Source of the DNA: Flavobacteriaceae bacterium
GTDB lineage: Bacteria; Bacteroidota; Bacteroidia; Flavobacteriales; Flavobacteriaceae
DNA length: 6,133 nt
Direction of reading: 5' to 3'
Assembly: GCA_019090365.1 (NCBI GenBank)
Contig: JAHRWC010000390.1
Location: forward strand, 1-6,133
The notes below the pieces were generated by a model. It was given only the letters and a program-made list of their open reading frames with translations. It was not told the DNA's origin and did no database searches. A program made the translations under genes and the position numbers. Positions 1 to 6,133 of this stretch are shown here, piece by piece; positions within the stretch are counted from its first letter, which is position 1; the number at the start of each line of letters is the position of its first letter.

Positions 1-281
1 AATTCTAATGTTTCCTTTTCATAGCATATTGTATCAAACAGAAAAGATGTAACTAATAGAACTGCAAATGAAAAATCATTATTTAGTGAATTAAGGTTTC
101 CTGATACATCAAAAAAAATACAAGCATATAAACAGTTTTACAGATATTATGGTAGAAAAATATAAATAATTATGCAAAATCAAGAAATTAAAAAGCTTTT
201 TTTAGATGGCTGTTTTTGTAGGAAATTACCTTACAACAGGTTCGTTTATCGGGAATTATGTTAAATTAAACACTGTTTTGT
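1..281. other. Upstream region without a convincing gene
   Basis: I see no intact gene here. On the + strand an open stretch at 25-165 could encode about 46 residues ending YRYYGRKI, but it has no usual start codon and is preceded in frame by TAG at 22-24. The same frame from position 1 reads only seven residues before that TAG, so the left edge could hold the last codons of an upstream gene. A second small frame, ATG at 172 to TAA at 262-264, would give a 30-residue cysteine-containing peptide (MQNQEIKK start) with no supporting signal. A 12-bp palindrome AAAAAGCTTTTT lies at 190-201 and is followed by two more T. It has no loop and is not a credible terminator. The minus strand has only shadow frames. 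Confidence 0.55.
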
Positions 282-319
282 CGATAATATTTGTGTTTTA
301 CCGATAGTATTGTGTATTA
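282..319. repeat. Imperfect tandem direct repeat in the leader of the first gene
   Basis: Two near-identical units lie head to tail: cgataatatttgtgtttta (282-300) and cgatagtattgtgtatta (302-319). They differ by a few substitutions and one missing T. The unit-to-unit spacing of 20 bp is close to two helical turns, as expected if a dimeric regulator bound the same DNA face twice. The repeat ends 25 bp before the start codon at 345 and overlaps the candidate promoter, so it could be an operator for the gene cluster. The alternative is chance similarity in A+T-rich DNA. No specific regulator is implied by the sequence. Confidence 0.4.
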
Positions 320-322
320 TTG
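290..322 (+). promoter_or_regulatory. Candidate Bacteroidetes-type promoter for the cluster
   Basis: TTTG at 290-293 could be the -33 element. TATTATTG at 315-322 matches the Bacteroidetes -7 consensus TAnnTTTG at all but one position, and the 21-bp spacer lies in the accepted range. Transcription would then start near 328-332, giving a short leader before the ATG at 345. A competing -7 match, TAGTATTG at 305-312, lacks a well-spaced TTTG upstream. Both elements lie inside the direct repeat, so the two features are not independent. This is consensus matching by eye only. Confidence 0.3.
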
Positions 323-344
323 TAATACCAAATTATGAACTATT

Positions 345-1190
345 ATGAAAAAAATTAGCCTTACTGATATATTATCGTGTGCATTTTTTTTAATATTCTT
401 ATCTACTGCCTCTTTTGCTCAAGTTGGAATTGGAACTGTTACACCCGATGGTGTATTAGATTTGAATAGTGATACAGGTACAAATACATATGGACTTGTA
501 CTACCTAGAGTTGCATTAGTAAAAACCGATCAAGCTGCTCCAGTAATTAATGCTTCAGATGGATCTTCTAACCTTGCAGTAGGAACCGTTGTATACAATA
601 CTGTAACTACAAATACTGGCTTAAATGATGTTTACCCTGGTATTTATATGTGGGACGGTGATGATTGGATACACGAATTTCCCAAAAGAGATGCTCAAAT
701 ATTTAAACAAAGTCCTTCTGATTCATTTAGACCCGTAACCACTGGAAGTTATGAAGATATTCCAAATCTAGGAAGCCCTAGTTTTACTCCAACATACTCA
801 GGTACTTATAAGATTGAAGTGAGTATGAATTATGGTGGTGGGTATTCTGAAATTACTGCCGGCGGTGTTGATGTAGTTGTACAAAAAGGAAAATTCAGAT
901 TTATATTCAATTCTGTTACAGAATTTGATAATGAAGTAAATACTTGGTCTGCTAGACATGGTTCAGGTACTCGTTATTACGATATTTGGGAGCAATCTAC
1001 CATTATAATATATAAAGAACTCGTTTCAGGTACAAGCTATTCTTTTAATTTGAGCTTTGACCAAACACTATCAGATGGAATTGAAGACAATGGTGATAAT
1101 CCTTCTGGTAACCCAGATTGGCAAGCTGATGGTAGAGGATGGATAGGTGGAGATATTCCTTGTACCGTAGAATTTGTTTTTCTAGACTAA
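345..1190 (+). CDS. Secreted beta-rich fibre-like protein, paralogue 1 of 3
   Basis: This encodes a 281-residue exported protein of unknown function. Residues 1-25 form a signal peptide (MKK, hydrophobic core, SFA) with predicted cleavage before Q26. The mature protein opens QVGIGTVTPDGVLDLNS, the N-terminal style of many Bacteroidetes tail-fibre-like and adhesin-like surface proteins. It continues with TVVYNT (81-86) and VYPGIYMW (96-103). The second half is predicted all-beta: YEDIPNLG (136-143), YSGTY (151-155) and GKFRF (182-186), ending in PCTVEFVFLD. C273 is the only cysteine of the mature chain. The C-terminal half resembles C1q/TNF-type jelly rolls in rhythm, but that is inference. 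No T9SS sorting domain is visible. C12 lies inside the signal core and does not make a lipobox. The ATG at 345 is chosen because it gives a complete signal peptide, although no Shine-Dalgarno precedes it. It is probably the first gene of an operon, 22 bp before its paralogue. Confidence 0.9.
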   Translation: MKKISLTDILSCAFFLIFLSTASFAQVGIGTVTPDGVLDLNSDTGTNTYGLVLPRVALVKTDQAAPVINASDGSSNLAVGTVVYNTVTTNTGLNDVYPGIYMWDGDDWIHEFPKRDAQIFKQSPSDSFRPVTTGSYEDIPNLGSPSFTPTYSGTYKIEVSMNYGGGYSEITAGGVDVVVQKGKFRFIFNSVTEFDNEVNTWSARHGSGTRYYDIWEQSTIIIYKELVSGTSYSFNLSFDQTLSDGIEDNGDNPSGNPDWQADGRGWIGGDIPCTVEFVFLD

Positions 1191-1212
1191 CAATCGATTA
1201 AATTCAGAAATC

Positions 1213-2574
1213 ATGAAAAAAAATACTTCAACATATATAATAATTTTCTTTGCTCTAATTTGTTTTACGACAAATACTTTAGCACAGGTGGGTATTAATA
1301 CCACAGACCCAAAAGGAATTTTAGATGTTAATAGTTCCACTACAGGTCTAGTATATCCAAATGTTGCATTAACTGCTGCAAATGTATCATCCCCAGTTGT
1401 AAATCCGCAAGGAGGAGCTTTGGTAGATGGAACCGTAGTATATAATACTAATACAACATTTACGGGTACTACTAATGATGTATACCCAGGAATTTATACT
1501 TGGCATGCTTCAAGTTCAAAATGGCTTATTCACTATAAAAAAAGACAATCTGAATTATTTAATCAAACCTCTTTACTTAGAACACAAGCAGACGCTGCTG
1601 GTGGGTATGAAGATATTCCTGGTTTAGGAGTAAGTGATGCAAATACATTTACAGCAAAATATTCAGGACTTTATAGAATTGAGGTGAAATCAATTTTTGG
1701 AGCAGGTCGAACTTATAAAAATACTAGTATGTATGTAGCCCTTGCTTCTGGAAGTTTTAGATTTGCATTTGATATTGATAATGATGGTACTAGTGACAAT
1801 AGTGATTTTGAAACTAGTGCTTATTCTGCTTATTCTAGTTATATAAGTCCTGGTTCTGACACATACTATGAGGATATTTGGGTAGAAAGTTATGATGTCT
1901 TTTATGTTAACCTTACTGCAGATGCAATTTATCCTTTTTCATTAACTTTTGATGCTTATGATGCTCCTGGTTTTATTAATAATGGTTCTACTACTGGAGT
2001 ACCATCTTCAGTTGATTTGATTAATGAAGATTTTGAAGGCTCTTATACGGTAACTCAAAGTCACACTTCTGATCCACAATGTTCAACTGATGGTTGGGAA
2101 ATCAATTCCAATAATTCATGTACGGACTGTCCAGGCGACCATCTTTCAATTAACGGTGCTAACAATAACTGTACGCAAGATGCTACAGCTTATATGAGTT
2201 TTACTCCAACAGTAAACACAGTATATATAAGCTTTGATTATAGATTCCGAGAGAGAAGCGGTAAATTTGATTCATTTAGGGTTTATCTCCATGATGGCAC
2301 TTCACAAGTAGGGGCGGATTTAGTTAATATTGATAATAGTGGAAGTGTAGATACAAACGCATCTTATAATGGCTCTGCTACAGTAGTTGCTGGCACACCA
2401 CATACCATCCGATTTGAATATATTAACGGTGTTAAACAAGCAAGGTACGCATCGGTAGACAATGTTATCATTAGTGAACTTTCAGGACCATCAGGTGCAT
2501 CTTCTGATTTAGGACGAGCTTATGTTGGTAATGAAGCAGATTGCCAAATTGAATTTACATATATAGGAGAATAA
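1213..2574 (+). CDS. Secreted beta-rich fibre-like protein, paralogue 2 of 3, with inserted module
   Basis: This 453-residue exported protein has the same scaffold as its neighbours plus one extra domain. The signal peptide is residues 1-24 (TLA|Q25). Scaffold motifs are TVVYNT (74-79), VYPGIYTW (90-97), YEDIPGLG (132-139), YSGLYRIEV (150-158) and GSFRF (180-184). Directly after the last strand comes D187-I-D-N-D-G-T-S-D-N-S-D198, an acidic loop like an EF-hand or dockerin calcium site and absent from both paralogues. The scaffold is interrupted at about residue 267 by a module of about 160 residues that starts INEDFEG and ends SVDNVIISE. The scaffold then resumes with LGRAYVG and closes with C444-Q-I-E-F-T-Y. 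The inserted module resembles cleaved-adhesin or MAM-like lectin-fold domains (moderate confidence). Function is unknown, perhaps adhesion or glycan binding. No sorting domain or lipobox is seen. It lies 22 bp after paralogue 1 with no promoter visible between them. Confidence 0.92.
   Translation: MKKNTSTYIIIFFALICFTTNTLAQVGINTTDPKGILDVNSSTTGLVYPNVALTAANVSSPVVNPQGGALVDGTVVYNTNTTFTGTTNDVYPGIYTWHASSSKWLIHYKKRQSELFNQTSLLRTQADAAGGYEDIPGLGVSDANTFTAKYSGLYRIEVKSIFGAGRTYKNTSMYVALASGSFRFAFDIDNDGTSDNSDFETSAYSAYSSYISPGSDTYYEDIWVESYDVFYVNLTADAIYPFSLTFDAYDAPGFINNGSTTGVPSSVDLINEDFEGSYTVTQSHTSDPQCSTDGWEINSNNSCTDCPGDHLSINGANNNCTQDATAYMSFTPTVNTVYISFDYRFRERSGKFDSFRVYLHDGTSQVGADLVNIDNSGSVDTNASYNGSATVVAGTPHTIRFEYINGVKQARYASVDNVIISELSGPSGASSDLGRAYVGNEADCQIEFTYIGE
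2011..2487 (+). other. Inserted cleaved-adhesin/MAM-like module within paralogue 2
   Basis: This covers residues 267-425 of the 453-aa protein, absent from the two sister proteins. The start (DLINEDFEG, 268-276) and the end (SVDNVIISE, 414-422) match the boundary style of Bacteroidetes beta-sandwich modules such as cleaved adhesin, MAM or choice-of-anchor J domains. A W-E-I follows near the start, and alternating strands such as YISFDYRF and FDSFRVYL lie in the middle. Four cysteines, C290, C303, C306 and C320, the second pair spaced CxxC, could form two disulfides after export. By hand count the segment has 13 CG dinucleotides in 477 bp, against 6 in the preceding 798 bp of the same gene, which suggests a separate origin. 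The fold assignment is inference. Confidence 0.65.
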
Positions 2575-2575
2575 A

Positions 2576-2602
2576 AATTAGAATTTTAATCTAATTAAAA
2601 TT
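2576..2602. repeat. Overlapping inverted repeats between paralogues 2 and 3
   Basis: Two mutually exclusive hairpins can form in this 36-bp gap. The first pairs aattaga (2576-2582) with tctaatt (2590-2596) around a 7-base loop. The second pairs aattttaat (2582-2590) with attaaaatt (2594-2602) around a 3-base loop. Both stems are perfect but rich in A-T pairs, and neither is followed by a T tract, so a strong intrinsic terminator is unlikely. They might tune mRNA stability or processing between genes, or bind a regulator as palindromes. Chance in A+T-rich DNA is a real alternative. Confidence 0.45.
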
Positions 2603-2610
2603 ACTCAATC

Positions 2611-3450
2611 ATGAAAAATATTATAAAAAATAAAAATATACTTTTTGCAATTTTTAGTTTAATTGCATTGACGACGATGGCACAAGTGTCGATAAGTAAC
2701 AGTACTCCTACAAGCACTCCTAAAGGATTAATAGATTTGCAAAACAGTACTGCAGGTATTATATATCCAAGGTTTGCATTAACATCAAATATTATTGAAG
2801 CTCCTGTTCAAAACCCTGATGGAAGTGGTAGTTTAGTTGCTGGTACTGTTATATATAACACAACTCAAGTTCATGCAGGAACTGATGGTGAAAATAGTGT
2901 ATATCCAGGAATTTATGCTTGGAATGGATCAAAATGGGTAACGCAATTTATTAGAGAAGATTCAGAAAGTTTAAAACAATCAAGTTTAGGTTTTAGACCT
3001 TTATATTCAGATGGTTTTACAGATATTCCTGGTTTAGGAAATGGTTCTTCATTTACACCAAAATATTCAGGTACTTATAGAATTAAAGCCAACGTAAATT
3101 TTGGTGCAGGAGAAGTTTCAGTTGATGCTAGCCATATAACCTCCATGGCGACTCAAGAGGGATATTTTAGAATTATATTAGATGGAACAAATTATGACAT
3201 CTACACCCATGCATATTCTGTTTATAATGATGATATAAATAGCGGAACTTATTTTGAACAATTTAGACACGATTCATCCTTAATTTTATATGTAGAATTA
3301 GTTGCAGGAGTACCTTTCTCTTATCGTTTTCAAGTTAATGTCATAGTTTCAGATAATTTTGTTGACTCAGGAAATTCTGGTACTGGTAGGGCTTACGTAG
3401 GTATTGGTCTTCCTTGCACTATTGAATTTACTTACTTAGAAAAAAACTAA
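2611..3450 (+). CDS. Secreted beta-rich fibre-like protein, paralogue 3 of 3
   Basis: This 279-residue exported protein is closest to paralogue 2 in wording but lacks the inserted module. The signal peptide is residues 1-24 (TMA|Q25). The mature start is slightly expanded: QVSISNSTPTSTPKGLIDL carries extra residues before the PKG that paralogue 2 also has. Scaffold motifs are TVIYNT (79-84), VYPGIYAW (97-104), FTDIPGLG (136-143), YSGTYRI (152-158), GYFRI (184-188) and GRAYVG, with the terminal PCTIEFTYLEKN. C269 is the only cysteine. Some DNA is still identical to paralogue 2, for example the 19 bp at 1611-1629 and 3021-3039, which points to fairly recent tandem duplication or gene conversion. 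No T9SS sorting domain, lipobox or transmembrane segment beyond the signal is visible. Function is unknown; the shared architecture suggests a structural or binding role in the envelope or outside the cell. It lies 36 bp after paralogue 2. Confidence 0.91.
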   Translation: MKNIIKNKNILFAIFSLIALTTMAQVSISNSTPTSTPKGLIDLQNSTAGIIYPRFALTSNIIEAPVQNPDGSGSLVAGTVIYNTTQVHAGTDGENSVYPGIYAWNGSKWVTQFIREDSESLKQSSLGFRPLYSDGFTDIPGLGNGSSFTPKYSGTYRIKANVNFGAGEVSVDASHITSMATQEGYFRIILDGTNYDIYTHAYSVYNDDINSGTYFEQFRHDSSLILYVELVAGVPFSYRFQVNVIVSDNFVDSGNSGTGRAYVGIGLPCTIEFTYLEKN

Positions 3451-3501
3451 AAAATAACTCAAAATCAAATAATTTAAAAACTTAACCTAACTCACTTTTT
3501 T

Positions 3502-6133
3502 ATGTCAAACTTTACAAAACAAATTTCATTGATCCTGTTATTTTCAGGATTTACAATGTTTGCTCAATCCCCTTGTACAGGAGGATTGTCTGATGGAACT
3601 TATCCATGCGATGGATTAACAATGCAATCTTATATTTCATCTGCAACAATGGGTTCTATTGAAGCCACAGATTCTTGGGGATGGACAGATACCGATGGAA
3701 ATGGCGATGAATATGCTATTGTAGGTTTAAACGATGGTACTGCTTTTGTAAATATTTCAGATCCATTAAATCCTGTTTACTTAGGAAGAATGGATTCTTA
3801 TACTGGAACAAGTTACTGGAGAGATGTAAAGGTTTACAATAATCATGCTTACATTGTTAGTGATAGTAATGGAAATCATGGAGTTCAAATATTTGATTTA
3901 ACTCGATTAAGAGGTTTAAATGGTACTCCCGTTCAAGATTTTCATAAAAATGGAGATGGTAGATATGGAGGTATTTCATATGCTCATAATGTTATTATCA
4001 ATGAAGACACAGGTTATTTATATATCTTAGGATCAAATAGAAATAGTGGTGCTCCACGTATCATGGATCTTTCGAATCCTACAAGTCTTTCAATTGCTGG
4101 AAATGTAAGCTCTTCTTTTGGTTATTGTCATGATGCTCAAGTATTAATATATGATGGACCAGACACTGAACACGTTGGAAAAGAATTATTAATAGGAAGT
4201 TTTAGTGGTTCAGATTTTGTTAAAATTTTAGATGTAACTAATAAAAGTAGTATTTCTGAAATTGGATCAGTTACGTATTCAAATAAATATTATACACATC
4301 AAGGTTGGTTTACTGAAGACAAACGTTTTTTTATTGTAGGTGATGAAGTAGATGAAACTAATGTTGGTTTTAATACAAGAACATTAGTTTTTGATATGCA
4401 AGATCTTGATAATCCAGTATTACATTATACATACTATGGTCCTTCTTCAGCGATAGATCATAATGGTTATGTTAGAGGAAATAGATTTTATTTAGCAAAT
4501 TATGCTGCTGGAATGAGAATTCTTAAAGTAGATGGATTATATGAAGATCCACCAAGTATGACAGAAATTGATTATTTTGATGTATTCCCTAGTCACAATA
4601 ATGCAAGTTTTGATGGAACTTGGAATGTATATCCTTTCTTTGAAAGTGGTAACTTAGTGGTAACTGGTTTTGGTGGTGAACATACAGATGGTGATGGTGG
4701 ATTATTTATTTTAAGAGATCCAAATTTTGATGATGTCGACCCTGTGGTTGCTTGTCAAAACATAACTGCTACTTTAAATGCAGCTGGAACTGTAACAATT
4801 ACAGCACTTCAAGTTGATGGAGGTTCTACAGATAACATGGGAATTACAAAAAGATCAATAGATATTGACACTTTTACCTGTGACAATTTAGGTCCAAACA
4901 CTGTAACGCTTACTATTGAAGATGATTACGGAAATAAATCTACATGTACTACTACAGTAACTGTAGAAGCACAAGAAACAGTTTATAATGGTGTTTCTTG
5001 GTCAAATGGAACTCCAGGACCAGGTTCTAAAGCAAAAATTAGTCAAAATTATAACACTTCATCAGATGGAGGAAGTATTGAAGCATGTTCATGTGAGGTT
5101 GATGCTACTAAAACACTAACTGTTGCTGCTGGCAACTACTTAGATGTAAATCATGATATCACAGTTAATGGCGATTTAATTGTAGAACATGAAGGATCTG
5201 TAGTTCAAAAAAATGATAATGCTTTAGCAACAAATAATGGTTCTATTTCAGTTCGTAAAACAACACCAAATTTAGGTGGTACAGATTTTATGATTCTTGG
5301 TAGCCCAATGTCTTCTGAATCTCGTGAAGGAGTTTACGGAAGTGGTCGTAGAGTTTTAAGTCATAATACTGATTTATTTGTACCAAATGGTGCTGTAGGT
5401 GGTACTACTGAAAACTTTGTAGATGACAACAATAATAACTGGGAAATCCACAACGGTGCTTTAACAATCGCTGAAGGATATTTAGTAAAGCCTCAAGCTC
5501 CAGGAATTCCACCTGTAGGAGGTCAATTTGCTTTAGATTATACTTTAGGAACTCTTAATAATGGTGAAATCCCTTATACTTTAAAATATAATGGATCAAG
5601 ATTAGCAAGTCCAAATATGCTTGGTAATCCTTACGCTTCTGCAATAGATATCGATTTATTTTTAGGAACTAATGCTTTAGTAGATGCTGTTTATTACTGG
5701 CAACATTTAACTCCTCCTAACAATAACTTCCCTGGTTTCAATCAATTAAATTTCAACCTAGGTGATATTTCAGTTTATAATGAAGGATCTGGAGGTACTG
5801 CTGCTTCAAATGGTGGAGGAATTCCAACTCAATTTATGGCATCAGGTCAAGGATTCGCTGTAAAAGCTTTAGGAGCTGGTGATGTGATATTTAATAATAG
5901 CATGCGTGTTAATTCTCCGAATACAGATTATCGTAACCCGGAAAATGAAGATAGACAACGAGTTTGGTTAGACGTAAAAGATAATTCATATGGATTGATT
6001 TCAAACATGTTAATTGCTTTTACTCAAGGAGCAACTGATGGATTTGAAGGTAAATATGATTCTAGAAGATTGGATACTCCAATTTCATTATACTCAATTT
6101 TAGATTCTAATGAAGAACTTGCAATTCAAGGTC
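3502..6133 (+). CDS. Choice-of-anchor B family (LVIVD-repeat) T9SS-cargo-like protein, 3' end missing
   Basis: This gene is open to the right edge: 877 codons with no stop, so the C-terminus lies outside. Residues 1-21 are a signal peptide (MFA|Q22). Residues about 40-411 match the choice-of-anchor B family: DSWGWTD (57-63), GLNDGTAFVNISDPLNPVYL, CHDAQV, GPDTEHVGKE, THQGWFTED (265-273), DHNGYVRGN (319-327) and WNVYPFFESG. Seven repeated units at about 50-residue spacing suggest a seven-bladed propeller. Residues about 412-492 form an HYR-like Ig-fold domain with cysteines at both ends. From about 494 comes a module common in large flavobacterial T9SS cargo: a WSNGTP start, then GSP (600-602), EGY (658-660), GNPYAS (708-713), GQGF (782-785) and VWLDV (821-825). 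A C-terminal sorting domain is expected just beyond the window, so cell-surface display or release is inferred. The family has no known biochemical role. The gene lies 51 bp after paralogue 3 with no terminator or promoter seen between, so co-transcription is plausible. Confidence 0.9.
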   Translation, partial: MSNFTKQISLILLFSGFTMFAQSPCTGGLSDGTYPCDGLTMQSYISSATMGSIEATDSWGWTDTDGNGDEYAIVGLNDGTAFVNISDPLNPVYLGRMDSYTGTSYWRDVKVYNNHAYIVSDSNGNHGVQIFDLTRLRGLNGTPVQDFHKNGDGRYGGISYAHNVIINEDTGYLYILGSNRNSGAPRIMDLSNPTSLSIAGNVSSSFGYCHDAQVLIYDGPDTEHVGKELLIGSFSGSDFVKILDVTNKSSISEIGSVTYSNKYYTHQGWFTEDKRFFIVGDEVDETNVGFNTRTLVFDMQDLDNPVLHYTYYGPSSAIDHNGYVRGNRFYLANYAAGMRILKVDGLYEDPPSMTEIDYFDVFPSHNNASFDGTWNVYPFFESGNLVVTGFGGEHTDGDGGLFILRDPNFDDVDPVVACQNITATLNAAGTVTITALQVDGGSTDNMGITKRSIDIDTFTCDNLGPNTVTLTIEDDYGNKSTCTTTVTVEAQETVYNGVSWSNGTPGPGSKAKISQNYNTSSDGGSIEACSCEVDATKTLTVAAGNYLDVNHDITVNGDLIVEHEGSVVQKNDNALATNNGSISVRKTTPNLGGTDFMILGSPMSSESREGVYGSGRRVLSHNTDLFVPNGAVGGTTENFVDDNNNNWEIHNGALTIAEGYLVKPQAPGIPPVGGQFALDYTLGTLNNGEIPYTLKYNGSRLASPNMLGNPYASAIDIDLFLGTNALVDAVYYWQHLTPPNNNFPGFNQLNFNLGDISVYNEGSGGTAASNGGGIPTQFMASGQGFAVKALGAGDVIFNNSMRVNSPNTDYRNPENEDRQRVWLDVKDNSYGLISNMLIAFTQGATDGFEGKYDSRRLDTPISLYSILDSNEELAIQG

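Noticed and set aside
1..132. Minus-strand open frame of about 44 codons through the left edge
   Set aside because: No start codon is visible and the composition looks like the antisense shadow of the + strand frame; no family recognised.
190..203. AAAAAGCTTTTT palindrome followed by T residues, resembling a terminator
   Set aside because: The palindrome has no loop and a stem with only two G/C bases; a stable terminator hairpin cannot form.
172..264. 30-codon frame starting ATG with a C-x-C motif (MQNQEIKK start)
   Set aside because: It has no ribosome binding signal or promoter and no family resemblance, and short frames are common by chance; not supportable as a gene.
345..419. C12 of the first protein as a lipoprotein lipobox cysteine
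   Set aside because: Residues I9-L10-S11 fit the lipobox poorly, the hydrophobic core continues after C12, and a standard A25|Q26 signal peptidase I site follows.
3335..3450. C-terminus of the paralogues as a T9SS sorting domain
   Set aside because: The ends (CxxEF strand, then one to four residues) lack the usual length of about 70-80 residues and the terminal basic-hydrophobic pattern of type A domains; the cysteine strand belongs to the scaffold.
3451..3501. Terminator or separate promoter before the fourth gene
   Set aside because: No inverted repeat of useful length and no TTTG/TAnnTTTG pair can be seen in these 51 bp.

Overview
The window most likely comes from a low-GC member of the Bacteroidota, probably a flavobacterium. 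The DNA is strongly A+T-rich. None of the four genes has a Shine-Dalgarno sequence before its start. All four products begin with a secretion signal whose predicted cleavage leaves glutamine at +1 (A|Q), the 'Q-rule' known for Bacteroidetes signal peptidase I substrates. The fourth product carries modules typical of flavobacterial type IX secretion (T9SS) cargo.

Layout: positions 1-344 hold no convincing intact gene. They end in an A+T-rich leader with an imperfect direct repeat (282-319) and a possible Bacteroidetes-type promoter (290-322). Three co-directional paralogues follow: 345-1190 (281 aa), 1213-2574 (453 aa) and 2611-3450 (279 aa). Each has a signal peptide, a short N-terminal module ending in VYPGIYxW, and an all-beta C-terminal domain ending in a C-x-[VI]-E-F strand with one conserved cysteine. 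The middle one is longer because a cysteine-containing module of about 160 residues sits in a loop just before the last conserved strands. A fourth gene begins at 3502 and runs off the right edge after 877 codons. It encodes a choice-of-anchor B (LVIVD-repeat) protein, probably a seven-bladed propeller, followed by an HYR-like domain and a long flavobacterial T9SS-cargo module.

The gaps between genes are 22, 36 and 51 bp, all genes are on the + strand, and I see no Bacteroidetes -7 element (TAnnTTTG) in the gaps. A single transcript starting near 320-335 is therefore plausible. A reasonable reading, which is inference, is an envelope or secreted cassette in which three related fibre-like or jelly-roll-like proteins are made together with one large surface-exported protein. 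Their function and partners cannot be told from sequence alone. The most notable points are the tandem paralogue array, the compositionally distinct domain nested in the second copy, its EF-hand-like loop, and a set of histidines at equivalent blade positions in the propeller.
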